DNA of 64,000 nt. Source: Oceanobacillus saliphilus. GTDB taxonomy: Bacteria; Bacillota; Bacilli; Bacillales; Amphibacillaceae. Below, one piece after another: positions 26,476 through 36,900 of this stretch. Position 1 is the stretch's first letter. Each line of letters starts with the position of its first letter. Below the pieces are notes generated by a model. The model had not been told where the DNA came from and ran no database searches. It saw nothing but the letters and a program-made list of their open reading frames with translations. The stretch spans positions 531,111-595,110 of the forward strand of contig NZ_JALCZU010000002.1 of the NCBI RefSeq assembly GCF_023522835.1, written 5' to 3'. The position numbers and the translations under genes were made by a program.

Positions 26476-28728
26476 TTGAAAAAAAGATTAATTTTTATTT
26501 GGATTGCAATCGTCGTTTTATTATCCTTAAGTACTTTGGTAACGATATCAGTAGCAAATAATCTGAAACCTGAAATAATGTCTGCTTCCAGCTATGCTTC
26601 CACATTTAAGGAATGGACAGTTCATTTCCCGGAAGAAATGGATCCCCATTCGTTTACAGCAGCGAATGTATCCGTAGTTGATGAGAATGGAAAAACCATT
26701 GCTGCAGCCATGGTTTGGAATGAAACCAATACGATTTTGACGATAAAAGCTCCTGAAAACGGTTATAACGCAAATGAGAAATACAGCATTAACATATCAG
26801 AAAACGTCCAGACGAAAAATGGAAAACATCTTTCCAATCCATTCAGCCATTCTTTCGTCGCTGTCTCTGATTTGCAACGCATCGAAAACCATGAACAGCT
26901 GCTTACGTTAATGAAGGAACGTACAGAAACTACAGACAAATCATTCCGCCTGTTCGACGTCCAAGAAGAATCATCCGATATGTCTTTAACTACATCAGAT
27001 TCAGCTGTTGGTGAGGGCAGCAATGGCTTTTCAGGTACGAACAATCAAGTGTCAGGCATTGATGAAGGAAATACAATAAAAACGGATGGAGAGTTTATAT
27101 ACTTTTCGCGCGACAATGATATTATCATCGTTTCTTCCCAGGAACCGAATAGTCAGGTGATTGGTAAAATTGAAGAAGATAATTTTCACACAATGGAAAT
27201 TTATTTGAAGGATAATCTTCTTATCAGTTTAGGCTATAGCTATGAAACCCTAAGAGAGATGGAACAGTCCAGCGACTCAGACGAGGCTGAAGGGTTGGAT
27301 ATTGAGATTTACCCTCCTATTTCGCAGAACCTATCGGCAAGAATCTATGATCTTTCTGACAAAACGAAGCCGGTAAAAATCAGGGAAGTATCGATCGAAG
27401 GTGATTTGACTGCTTCCAGACTGTTTGGAAATCATCTTTATTTGATTGCCAATCAATATCCTCACTACCGAATTATGGAGGATTCAGAAATGGATATGAG
27501 GCCATTTAAGAAGGATACTGCCAAAAGTGAATCAGGAGAATCCGTGTCCTATGAGGATATGTACTTTTTTCCTGACAGCAGTGACACAAATTATCTTATC
27601 CTCGCTTCCATCGATCTAACTGATATGGAAAAAGAAGCCGACATCAAGACATATTTAGGTGCATCCAACCATGTATATATGTCCCCAAACCATTTATATC
27701 TTGCAATGAATAAATATAACGAGGCCAGTTCTCATTCAACCAACAGTACGAATGGCTCTGCCGAGATTATGATTGCAGAACCAATGGAAGTGGATACTGA
27801 AATTTTCCAGTTTCATATAGACAACGGGAATATTGAATACCATAAATCGGTAATTGTTAACGGCTCATTGATCAATCAATTTGCAATGGACGAAAGAAAC
27901 GAAACATTCCGGGTGGCCACAACCAAGGGAGGAATGTGGAATTCTGATGTCCCTTCGACGAATAACTTATATACCTATGATTTAGATCTCCATCCACTCG
28001 GTTCTGTGGAAAATCTTGCTGAAGGCGAACAGATTTTCAGCGTTCGATTTATGGATAATGTCGCATATATGGTTACCTTTGAACAGATTGATCCATTATT
28101 TGTCATCGATCTGGAAGACCCGGAAAAACCGACTGTGCTAGGAGAATTGAAAATTCCCGGGTTCAGTAATTATTTACATCCACTGGACGAAAACCATGTT
28201 ATCGGATTCGGACAGAATACGAAACTCATCCAGAATGGAAATCGTACGGAACCCCAAGTACGTACTGACGGATTAAAAATTTCACTTTTTGATGTTAGTG
28301 ATCCTGCAAACCCAGTTGAAAAAGACAATGAGATAATTGGCAGGGCTGGGTCCTACAGTGAACTGAACTATAACCATAAAGTATTGTTCAAGCATCCTGA
28401 CAGTAATCTTTTCGGTTTTCCGGCTGTATTATACGAAACTAAAATCGTAACGCAGGGAGATGCCACCTATGAAGATCAATCCTTTGTGTATGAAGGTGCC
28501 TTCCTTTACGATATTACGACCGAAAACGGGATTAACCTATATGACACCATTTCACATCAGCCTACAAGTCAACAGGATTATCCTGATTTCGAATCAGAAA
28601 TCAAGCGCATTGTATCCATTGGAGATTCTATCTATACGTTTTCCAATAATCAATACAGCATCTACAACCTTGATAGCAATAGCATTGTAAAGACAGTCGA
28701 TTTACCGCCACAAAAACATCGTTATTAG
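26476..28728 (+). CDS. Secreted beta-propeller protein with N-terminal Ig-like domain
   Basis: About 750 residues. A TTG at 26476 after GTGAGGTG fits best; a GTG three codons earlier overlaps the ribosome binding site. An N-terminal hydrophobic segment (LIFIWIAIVVLLSLSTLV) is a signal or anchor. Residues ~33-130 form an SbsA-type Ig-like domain (WTVHFPEEMDPHSFTAANV, YSINISENV). From ~170 to the end is the C-terminal beta-propeller family of secreted proteins (GIDEGNTIKTDGEFIYF, ARIYDLSDKTKPV, ILASIDLTDM, GFSNYLHPLDENHVIGFG). Function unknown; such proteins are cell-surface or secreted. A hairpin follows that also covers the next gene's ribosome binding site. Confidence 0.85.
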   Translation: MKKRLIFIWIAIVVLLSLSTLVTISVANNLKPEIMSASSYASTFKEWTVHFPEEMDPHSFTAANVSVVDENGKTIAAAMVWNETNTILTIKAPENGYNANEKYSINISENVQTKNGKHLSNPFSHSFVAVSDLQRIENHEQLLTLMKERTETTDKSFRLFDVQEESSDMSLTTSDSAVGEGSNGFSGTNNQVSGIDEGNTIKTDGEFIYFSRDNDIIIVSSQEPNSQVIGKIEEDNFHTMEIYLKDNLLISLGYSYETLREMEQSSDSDEAEGLDIEIYPPISQNLSARIYDLSDKTKPVKIREVSIEGDLTASRLFGNHLYLIANQYPHYRIMEDSEMDMRPFKKDTAKSESGESVSYEDMYFFPDSSDTNYLILASIDLTDMEKEADIKTYLGASNHVYMSPNHLYLAMNKYNEASSHSTNSTNGSAEIMIAEPMEVDTEIFQFHIDNGNIEYHKSVIVNGSLINQFAMDERNETFRVATTKGGMWNSDVPSTNNLYTYDLDLHPLGSVENLAEGEQIFSVRFMDNVAYMVTFEQIDPLFVIDLEDPEKPTVLGELKIPGFSNYLHPLDENHVIGFGQNTKLIQNGNRTEPQVRTDGLKISLFDVSDPANPVEKDNEIIGRAGSYSELNYNHKVLFKHPDSNLFGFPAVLYETKIVTQGDATYEDQSFVYEGAFLYDITTENGINLYDTISHQPTSQQDYPDFESEIKRIVSIGDSIYTFSNNQYSIYNLDSNSIVKTVDLPPQKHRY

Positions 28729-28749
28729 AAAAATTGAATGAATATTCCT

Positions 28750-28795
28750 CCTCCATCATATGATTATATAGCTACTATTAAACTTATGATGGAGG
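28750..28795 (+). terminator. Hairpin between the propeller gene and yppF, covering the yppF ribosome binding site
   Basis: Eleven-bp perfect stem CCTCCATCATA / TATGATGGAGG. The right arm contains GGAGG, which stands seven bases before the yppF ATG, and is followed by TTTTC. It may be a terminator, an RBS-masking structure, or both. Confidence 0.65.
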
Positions 28796-28801
28796 TTTTC
28801 T

Positions 28802-28999
28802 ATGCTTAATGAACTATTGGACGCCTTTGAAATGGAGCACAAATTTGCACCACAAACCATTGACAATCTATTGGATTATTATCAAAAGAAATATATAAAC
28901 GGAGAAATCGATATAAAAACATATCAAAACATTTACAGCTGTCTTCATGAAAAAGGTGCCGTGTCCGCTCATGAATCTTCTCTATTGGAAAAGTCCTGA
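28802..28999 (+). CDS. yppF: YppF-like small protein
   Basis: A 65-residue soluble, helical protein (MLNELLDAFEMEHKFAP, then LLDYYQKKYINGEIDIKTY). The spacing and the YI-NGEI-I--Y block look like the YppF family, unknown function. GGAGG precedes the ATG but lies in the right arm of a strong hairpin. No obvious own promoter. Confidence 0.65.
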   Translation: MLNELLDAFEMEHKFAPQTIDNLLDYYQKKYINGEIDIKTYQNIYSCLHEKGAVSAHESSLLEKS

Positions 29000-29095
29000 A
29001 TGAGGGCTTTTTCTTTTTTGCCTTTTGTTCCTCGGTGATTGATTTTCTATAATTCGGGTACATTGTTACTAAACAATCTTCGAGGAGGTAATTTT

Positions 29096-29968
29096 ATGGA
29101 GATGGAAAATTCCAATGGTACACAGACACCACCAGCACAAGCACAACATAAACAGCCTGGAATTGAATCAAAAATGATTCCTGAACCTACGTATATTCGT
29201 AAAAGCTATAAGGGCAGTGCTAAATTAACAGATAAAGTCGCTATCATTACTGGTGGTGACAGTGGAATAGGAAGATCTGTCAGTCTTCATTTCGCCAAGG
29301 AAGGTGCTGACATTGCCATTCTTTACTTGGATGAACATGACGATGCAAATGAGACGAAGAGGCTTGTAGAAAATGAAGGACGAAAATGCATTTTGATCAA
29401 TGGTGATATCGGAAATCAACCCTTCTGTGAAGCAGCTGTTACAGAAGTTCTTGATACATTTGGAAAAGTGGATATTCTCGTGAATAACGCGGGAGAACAG
29501 CACCCACAGGACAGCTTCATGGATATAACGAGCGAACAATTGGAAAAGACATTCCGGACGAATATTTTCAGCATGTTCTACCTAACGAAGGCAGTATTGC
29601 CAAACTTGAAGGAAGGAAGCAGCATTATAAATACCACTTCCATCACAGCATATAAGGGTAATCCACAGCTAATTGATTATTCTTCCACGAAAGGTGCCAT
29701 CACTTCATTTACAAGATCCCTTTCCGGTGAACTTGTGGAAAAAGGAATTCGTGTTAATGGTGTAGCACCAGGACCAATCTGGACCCCATTGATTCCAGCT
29801 TCTTTCGATAAAGAAAAAGTTGATGAATTTGGAGCCAATTCTCCAATGAAACGACCTGGTCAGCCAGCGGAATTAGGACCAGCATATGTCTATCTTGCCA
29901 GTGAAGATTCGAGCTATGTCACAGGACAGGTAATCCATGTCAATGGAGGAACTATTGTTAATGGATAA
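29096..29968 (+). CDS. SDR family oxidoreductase (general-stress type)
   Basis: A 290-residue short-chain dehydrogenase. After a 40-residue Gln/Pro-rich tail (TQTPPAQAQHKQPGIESKM), the Rossmann signature is TGGDSGIGRSV, then the NNAG block (VNNAGEQHP), the catalytic Tyr-xxx-Lys (YSSTKGA) and VNGVAPGPIWTPL. The tail plus body are typical of the YhdF/YhxC stress dehydrogenases of Bacillus. GGAGGTAA lies before the ATG at 29096. Cofactor choice and substrate are unknown; the Asp after the fold's second strand (YLDEHDD) could favour NAD+. Confidence 0.88.
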   Translation: MEMENSNGTQTPPAQAQHKQPGIESKMIPEPTYIRKSYKGSAKLTDKVAIITGGDSGIGRSVSLHFAKEGADIAILYLDEHDDANETKRLVENEGRKCILINGDIGNQPFCEAAVTEVLDTFGKVDILVNNAGEQHPQDSFMDITSEQLEKTFRTNIFSMFYLTKAVLPNLKEGSSIINTTSITAYKGNPQLIDYSSTKGAITSFTRSLSGELVEKGIRVNGVAPGPIWTPLIPASFDKEKVDEFGANSPMKRPGQPAELGPAYVYLASEDSSYVTGQVIHVNGGTIVNG

Positions 29969-30048
29969 TCATTTATGAACATTGGCTGTCTGTCACCAAG
30001 TCTTCGGTGACAGTCCAACCCCCGATGCCATGTTGGATTCCTATCTGT

Positions 30049-30092
30049 AAAAACAAGAAGACTCTCCGATTGTCGGAGAGCCTCCTTGTTTT
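30049..30092 (-). terminator. Terminator of the amylase-like gene
   Basis: Minus-strand stem CTCTCCGA / TCGGAGAG extended by AACAAG / CTTGTT, ending in TTTTT, and overlapping the stop codon. Confidence 0.85.
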
Positions 30093-31587
30093 ATTGCATA
30101 TTTCGTTCCTTCTGTTTCCTACTCAGGTAAATGATTCCACCGATAAATAGAATGAAGACAGTACTTACAAATCCGATAAAGAGCCAGTTTAGACCTCCAT
30201 CCTCCTGTATGGTGTATACTTCCGCAGATTCACGAGGTAATCCTATTCTATAATCGCCATTTGCATTTTCCCTTACAAGATTATCCCCAAGATAGCCTCT
30301 CAACTGCATTCCTGACTCGATATCGCTAATGTCAACATAGGCTGACTCACTTCCATTATTAATGGCAATATACATCGTCTCATCATCCAATGTACGCTTA
30401 AATACACTCATAGCTCCAGATGAGCCGACTAAGTTAAAATCACCGTGCTGCAAGACAGGAAATTGCGTTCTTAATGATGAAATACGATTATGGAATTCCT
30501 TTAATTCCGGTTCACCACTATTAAATAGTACAAGCCGCTGGACTTCCTCAGGGGTAGCCCCATACATCGGTAGTTCCGAACCTTGTGTGAGTACTGGTGT
30601 TCCAGGTGTCGTGTACATGTAGGTCAATGCCAAGGTCCATGTAGTGAGAGAATTCCTCTGATTTTCGGAGTATGTCTGAGTGAACCGTGGTGTGTAGAAA
30701 TCATCCATATATAATAAGCCGCTTTGATTGGATAGAGTTAACCACGTTTCATAAATTTCCGATACAGAATTATCAGGCGCTGCAAAAACCTCTGTCATGG
30801 ACTCACTTAATGTCATACTTTCAAAAGCATCCAATTCTGTTTCTGCCAATAGCTCTTCACTATTTTCATCCGTAACAAGGAAATCTCCAAGCAAGTAAAA
30901 TTCCGGGTTGATACCTTTTATATGGCTAGTGAAATTCCTTAGAAAATCAATCGTCGACTGATCCACGGCGTGAAGTGTGAATCCATCTAAATTGATCTCA
31001 TTCATCCAGTATTGGGCGACGTCTATTAGATAGGCCTCTACTTCCGGATGATCAACATTCAACTGAACCGTATTTTCAGTCCATGCCGGATCTGTAATTT
31101 CCTGTTCCATAATCCAGTCCTCTGTTTCAGGATTTTCAGCTATCGGATGGGTATCCGCAACATAATTGGTTACAAATTCCATCACTACTTTCATATCTCG
31201 ATGATGTGCTTCTTCCACCAACGTATGCAAATCTTCCATTGTCCCAAACTGTTCTTCCATACTATAAAAATCTTCGATCCAGTATCCATGGTAACCGTTA
31301 TCAGCATTTGCCATCAAAGGAGATAATGAAATCGTTGTGACTCCTATTTCCTGCAACGAATCAAGCTTGGTTATTATACCTTGTATGTCGCCACCATGAT
31401 ATGCATATGGATTATCTGTATCTACTGCCACATCTATACGCGAATCTCCATTATTGTACCTATCCACCATGATATTATATATAATTTCTTCCTTCAGTGC
31501 CCGCTCACTGTTTGCGGATACGGTAGGAAGAAACGATGTAAAAGCCATCGATAAAATTGCAATAAGCATAAAAGCTGTTCTTTTCAT
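30091..31587 (-). CDS. Membrane-anchored GH13 alpha-amylase homologue lacking catalytic residues
   Basis: A 498-residue exported protein with signal peptide (1-25), a GH13 barrel (~34-400), C-terminal beta domain, and a C-terminal helix (GLNWLFIGFVSTVFILFIGG) with basic tail. It is clearly homologous to Bacillus alpha-amylases (MVDRYNNGD, AYHGGDIQGI, GYHGYWIEDFY, TPGTPVLTQGSE). But the four conserved regions are altered: region I has NY where NH is expected (141-142); region II reads DGFTLHAVDQ, with His206 at the nucleophile Asp and Thr204 at the conserved Arg; region III has Gly-Asp235 for the acid Glu; region IV reads DDFY (295-298) for the usual DNHD, placing Tyr298 at the third Asp. It should not hydrolyse starch. 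Binding of a glycan or a scaffold role is inference. Confidence 0.88.
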   Translation of the reverse strand: MKRTAFMLIAILSMAFTSFLPTVSANSERALKEEIIYNIMVDRYNNGDSRIDVAVDTDNPYAYHGGDIQGIITKLDSLQEIGVTTISLSPLMANADNGYHGYWIEDFYSMEEQFGTMEDLHTLVEEAHHRDMKVVMEFVTNYVADTHPIAENPETEDWIMEQEITDPAWTENTVQLNVDHPEVEAYLIDVAQYWMNEINLDGFTLHAVDQSTIDFLRNFTSHIKGINPEFYLLGDFLVTDENSEELLAETELDAFESMTLSESMTEVFAAPDNSVSEIYETWLTLSNQSGLLYMDDFYTPRFTQTYSENQRNSLTTWTLALTYMYTTPGTPVLTQGSELPMYGATPEEVQRLVLFNSGEPELKEFHNRISSLRTQFPVLQHGDFNLVGSSGAMSVFKRTLDDETMYIAINNGSESAYVDISDIESGMQLRGYLGDNLVRENANGDYRIGLPRESAEVYTIQEDGGLNWLFIGFVSTVFILFIGGIIYLSRKQKERNMQ

Positions 31588-31836
31588 ATATATCCTCCAC
31601 CAATCTATGTAATCACTCTCATTTAATTATTAACGATTAGCACGAATAGTCAATGTCAAAGTCCGTATTGTTGAAAAGACTTCACATGTTGAGCAAAGTC
31701 CGAGGAGTGAAAACTGCAACGATCCATTGGAGATGTTGTACGGTTCGGACCTCGGCCGGCACATCCCTTCTGCTATTTATCCTCTGGCTGATAATTCAGC
31801 CTGAAACCCTCCTGGACTATCGTCACGCGTAGGCTA
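31588..31836. other. Spacer between yisL terminator and the amylase-like gene
   Basis: No accepted gene. The part at about 31680-31830 is clearly more G+C-rich than usual spacer here, and holds a hairpin GGCTG / CAGCC near 31783-31803. On the minus strand a 44-codon frame begins MCRPRSEPYNISNG at about 31763 but lacks a sensible ribosome binding site. It could be a repeat element or gene remnant. The amylase promoter probably lies at about 31625-31660 (TTGACATTGACT on the minus strand). Confidence 0.35.
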
Positions 31837-31872
31837 GAAAAAAAAAGACTGCCTCGTGTTCTGAGGCAATCC
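31837..31872 (-). terminator. Terminator of yisL
   Basis: Minus-strand GATTGCCTC / GAGGCAGTC stem and a nine-T tail. Confidence 0.9.
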
Positions 31873-31882
31873 TATCACCATA

Positions 31883-32254
31883 TTATAAATGAATACCCAT
31901 TGGCAAGCGGACAAACCCGAGCACCAATACGATAACTAACGCAATCCAAAACTGAACCCAAAGACCTTTCGTCGGCTTGCCCTTGCCCATTTTGACAAGA
32001 ATCATTTCCATAGCAGCAATGATCCAGATACCTACAAGACCTTTTGTGATAGCTTCAGCAAGAATCGGCATGCCACTGTTTTGAATGTAATCCCAGAGCA
32101 AGTCTATTCCTGTATAAAGTGTAAACAAGTAAACAAGACGCAGTATCATATGTATGATCTTTGCCGGCTTCGCTTTTCCCTGCCTTTGCATCACGATTGC
32201 AACTATAAACAGAATAAACCCCAAAACCCAAGCCGTTATGTGCATATGTGTCAT
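31883..32254 (-). CDS. yisL: YisL family membrane protein (DUF1516)
   Basis: A 123-residue protein with four hydrophobic helices (ITAWVLGFILFIVAIVM, MILRLVYLFTLYTGIDLLW, GLVGIWIIAAMEMILV, FWIALVIVLVLGFV) joined by short basic loops. Matches UPF0344/DUF1516 (YisL). Role unknown. GGGGGGC lies before the ATG. A terminator follows. Confidence 0.85.
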   Translation of the reverse strand: MTHMHITAWVLGFILFIVAIVMQRQGKAKPAKIIHMILRLVYLFTLYTGIDLLWDYIQNSGMPILAEAITKGLVGIWIIAAMEMILVKMGKGKPTKGLWVQFWIALVIVLVLGFVRLPMGIHL

Positions 32255-32519
32255 CTATGTAGCCCCCCCTTTTTTTCAATGATTCATATAATTTGTTTCG
32301 AAACACCAGCTAGTGTGCCAGTCTAAGTTGTAGATAAGTTTTATATATGACCTATCTGTTAAAAATTGTCTATACGTATCATAACATGTAATAAAAAATT
32401 ATTCATACTTAACCACCCATATGTAAAGAAAAAATTACCTATATTCCTGACCACTATATATGGATACTTTACTTAGGAACGATACCTCCCTTCACAATTT
32501 CTCTCCTCCCCCCATCCAT

Positions 32520-33716
32520 TCATTCGTGCCCACTCCTTTGTAGAGTTTTTTTACGGAAAGGCTGCATCTTGTTATATGTTAGGCTCCTCCATATCCATTC
32601 CACTGGTCCGAACCGAAATCTGGTAAACCACCATTTGCTAAAAAATACCTGTACAGTAAAAATAACTACTGCAAGAGCAATTCCTGTTGCCGGTCGGATG
32701 GATCCATACAAACCAAAACCAACGCCATAGAAAAGGATAAAGCTAATAACAGATTGCAAGAGATAATTCGTCAATGCCATTCTTCCTACAGGGATAAACG
32801 GCCGAATCAGCTTTGATCCCATCCCGCTTTTTGCAAGAAATGTAATCGAAACAATATAAAAAAGTGCAGAGGCAGTACCACCAATATTATCCTGCATATA
32901 GGAGAACCAGATTGGATTGCCAAATAAATAAGGCCCCCATTTAAAAGTAAGAAATACGATAAGAGAAACCACCCAAACTTTCTTTAATACTGCTTGATGT
33001 TTTTCAGGCTCATGTAGCCAGCGTTTACGTGCAATATACATACCGAATAAAAATAAAGGAAGCAATACAGCAGTCAGAAACAAGTATCCCAGCCCACTGT
33101 TGGCATACGTCCAATCACTGTAATTTTGTGACCAAATGACGAGCATACTAGTGCTTTGATAATTTTCCATGGCCTGTGCAATAATCGCCTCATTATATCC
33201 ACCCAAGTAATGACGTGTGTGGTACATTGCAAGAGACAGCAAGCCAACACTTCCCACGAGAAACAATGCACCCCAAATTAGGAGATACGAATCACGTAGC
33301 TTTAGAAACAGCAGCAATAGCAAACCAATCAGTCCATATGATAATAAAATGTCTCCATGCCAGATGACAAACGCATGTACCATTCCAAAACCTATAAGAA
33401 TGATCAGTCTTCTGACCAAGAAAGAATAAACATCTATCTTTCGTTCGACAAGCCGGTCTTTGAGTAGTTGAATTCCAAAACCGAATAATATCGAAAATAG
33501 CGTATAGAAGCTCGCTTGGAAGAAGATATCCATAAAAGCTTGAGTAAAGCGATCAACAGGGGAATTCCATGCTTCCAACGCTCCTCCATGTATAAAATAA
33601 GGAGCTGAAAAAGCTGTAATATTAACAATGAAAATACCAAACACAGCAAACCCTCTTGCTGCATCAATCCAGACAAGTCTCTTATTCTCATTTGTCGGTG
33701 TTACTTCAATATTCAC
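32520..33716 (-). CDS. DUF418 family membrane protein (YeiB type)
   Basis: A 398-residue integral membrane protein with eight or more helices. The N-terminal block RLVWIDAARGFAVFGIFIVN and the C-terminal GRMALTNYLLQSVISF plus GPVEWIWRSLTY are the DUF418 (YeiB/YxaH) signature. The family resembles acyltransferase-3 membrane proteins, function not established. I start it at GTG (33716), which has GGAAGGAGAG upstream; the TTG six codons earlier lies inside that signal. Single gene. Confidence 0.85.
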   Translation of the reverse strand: MNIEVTPTNENKRLVWIDAARGFAVFGIFIVNITAFSAPYFIHGGALEAWNSPVDRFTQAFMDIFFQASFYTLFSILFGFGIQLLKDRLVERKIDVYSFLVRRLIILIGFGMVHAFVIWHGDILLSYGLIGLLLLLFLKLRDSYLLIWGALFLVGSVGLLSLAMYHTRHYLGGYNEAIIAQAMENYQSTSMLVIWSQNYSDWTYANSGLGYLFLTAVLLPLFLFGMYIARKRWLHEPEKHQAVLKKVWVVSLIVFLTFKWGPYLFGNPIWFSYMQDNIGGTASALFYIVSITFLAKSGMGSKLIRPFIPVGRMALTNYLLQSVISFILFYGVGFGLYGSIRPATGIALAVVIFTVQVFFSKWWFTRFRFGPVEWIWRSLTYNKMQPFRKKTLQRSGHE

Positions 33717-33857
33717 GATTTCTCTCCTTCCCAAAATCAGCCAATATATATCGTTATATTTTACATTTTTGGTGATTATTTTTTGGAGTTTGTTTCCCTA
33801 TAGTAACAAGAACAAGAAAAATTATGAAGTGAACTGTAAAAAACACCCTAAGACAAT

Positions 33858-33891
33858 AAATAACCAGCTCTTCGATTAGAAAGCTGGTTAT
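33858..33891 (-). terminator. Terminator of addBA
   Basis: Eleven-bp stem AATAACCAGCT / AGCTGGTTATT just behind the addA stop; tail only partly T-rich. Confidence 0.7.
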
Positions 33892-33902
33892 TCATTATAT
33901 TA

Positions 33903-36900
33903 TCAGGCTGACGGAACTTTAAGCAATAATTGTTTGGAGAAGAAATATAGATAGGTCTCTTTTACAGGTTGTTTCCATATTTCTTCTAAAGCCTGTCTGT
34001 ATAGAGACATTTGTGTTTCGTATCTAGTTACGAGTTGTGTGCGAACACTCTCTGTAACGTCCTTGGCAATGGTATCGGTCTTATAGTCGAGAATAATCCA
34101 CCCATCATCTTTCGGTATAAGACAATCGATTACACCTTGAATGAGAACTTGTTCATCTGTCTCACTTTTCCAATTGGCATATACTTTACTTGCAGGCAAC
34201 GTTAAACTGAAAGGTACTTCACGATAGATGGTGGAACTCTCCATGATTAACTTGGCAATATCACTATGGAAAAACTGCTCAATCGCTTCACTGTTTACGA
34301 TATCTGCTTCCACTCTCGTCAAAATTTCTTTATCTGCAAGAACTTCCACGTATTCTTCAATTTCCTGTTTCGTTAAAGGTTTATCCATCGGCAAATGCTG
34401 CATGACAGTATGCATGGCTGTCCCTTTCTCCGCTGGCGTAACCTTTTTCTCTGTCTGCATGAAATTAGGCCGCTTGACAATGGGAGCTTTAAACGATTGA
34501 ACAAGTTGGTCATCACTATATTCATCCTTGATTTCACGCTGACGCTTTAATTCCGTGACAGTCTGTTTTGCTCTGGAACTCGCTGCTTGATTATATGGGT
34601 AATGGTAAGATAACCGTTTTCCAACGAATTCCTGAAGTTCTTCATCTTCCACTTCCACCGGTTGCCAATTTATAATTTTTTCCTTCAACTGCATGTTCAT
34701 TTCCTGTGTTGTTTCTTCCAGATTTGTAAGTTCACTGGCATGAATAATGGAGACTTCCCATCTGGATGGGTCAGCCTGGATCTCATTCATTACCGCATCA
34801 CCTATTTCTTCCGTTCGAAGCCCTTTTGCCTCCTTGTGACGGATAAGCGCAGGGCCAACCCAATCCAAATATGTTTTCGACTCCATTCGGAAATGAGCGG
34901 GAAGAACCCATTCGGAATGGTCAATCATTTTCTGCCACTTTTGCAGCTTTTTCTCTAAAGAAGCTACCGTTCCAACCATAATCAGCTTTTCTTTCGCCCT
35001 CGTCAATGCCACATACAATACCCGCATTTCCTCAGCGAGAAGCTCTCTTAACTTTTCTTGCTGAAGGGCATGGTAAAATAATGTCGGATAGGTGATACGT
35101 TTAATCGGATCAATATATTTACTGGCAAAGCCCATGTCTTTATGCAGCAAATACTTCTGTCTCAGGTCCTGTTGATTGAATTGCTTATCCATCGCTCCCA
35201 TAATAACGACCGGGAATTCAAGTCCTTTACTTTTATGGATGGTCATAATCCGGACTACGTCTTCCTGCTCACTTAGCGCTCTCGCAGAACCTAAATCGTC
35301 CCCCCGCTCCTCCATTCTTTCAATAAACCGAAGAAAGCGGAATAGTCCCCGAAACGATGTTGTCTCATAGCCGCGGGCGCGATCATAGAGGGCACGCAAA
35401 TTAGCCTGCCGCTGACGTCCACCCGGCATTCCACCGACAAAATCATAATAGCCTGTTTCCCTGTAAATATCCCAGATTAACTCCGATAGTGCACCTTGTC
35501 TGGATGCCATTCGAAATTGCCCGAGCTGTTCAAGAAACTGTTTCAACTTTTCTGCGGTACTGTCTGAATTTAGTTGTTCATACGTCACGGCTGCCTCGTA
35601 AAATGAATGCTGCTTATCTGCCAGACGTATGGAAGCAAGCTCATCCTCATTTAAACCGACAATTGGAGATTTTAATACAGATGCCAGTGGAATATCTTGT
35701 CTAGGATTATCGATCACCTTAAGAAGACTGATCATTACCTTTACTTCGATTGCTTCAAAATATCCGGTTGAAAGCTCGGCATAGACGGGAATTCCCTGTT
35801 TTTTCAGTTCATCGGCAATCGTTGCTGCCCATGTCATGGAACGCATCAGGATGACAATGTCACGGTATTGCAAGTCACGCTGGCCCTGGGTTTCCTTGTC
35901 CACAATCTTCATTGGAACGTTTCCTTCCCCAAGCCCGATCCATGTTTTTATTTTTTCAGCATATGCCCGTGCTTCAAGCTGTGCTTTTTCCAAATCCTGA
36001 AAATTCTCTTCTCCGGTGGATGTATCTTCCTTCTCCTCGGCTGCTTCCCGATCGATAATGAGAAGTTCAGGATATGGCTTATCGTAAGGCATCTCATCAT
36101 ACATCTTATTGCCATAAATCAACTCAGCATCTGAATCATAGTCAATTTCTCCAAGCTCTTCGTCGAGAATCTGCCTAAAAATGTAATTGGCACCAGTGAG
36201 AACCTGCTCCCTGCTTCGGAAATTACGCGCGAGATCTATTCGTTTTGCAATTTCATCGTTATTTGCAAAACGTTTATATTTGTCAATGAAAAGTGTTGGT
36301 TCTGCATGTCGGAAACGGTAAATACTCTGTTTAACGTCCCCTACCATGAACATGTTTCCTGCACCTGTTCTGTCACTGATTAATGTAAGAATCGTTTCTT
36401 GAACAAGATTTGTATCCTGATACTCGTCAACCAATACTTCACTGAACTGCTTTTTAAACTGCATGGCTACCGGTGATGGAATGATATTGTCTTTTGTTGA
36501 TGACTCATCAACAAGCAATTGCAGGCACAAATGCTCTAAGTCTGAAAAGTCTACAAGTGCCTTTTCCCGTTTATACTCGGTAAATCGCTCCTTAAACTGT
36601 TTAACGAGTTCTGTTAGTTTTTTAATGATTGGCGCCATTTCCTGCATATCTTCAATGTGACTCGTCAAATTCCTGTTGAACCATTTACTTTTCATGCCAT
36701 CCCAGCGATCTTTGTAACTTTTCCTCAGGTTTTTAACCTTTTCTTTCTTTAAATCATCACAATCCACCCGTTTCCCGGAAAGTTTCCCAAACGAACTGGA
36801 TACCATATAAGATTGCAGTTCATCCCAAGAGCCGATATGCGAAAGTGCATTTCTCAGGAGTAGCATATCCGAATCAATCGTGTCAGCGTAATGGTATGGA

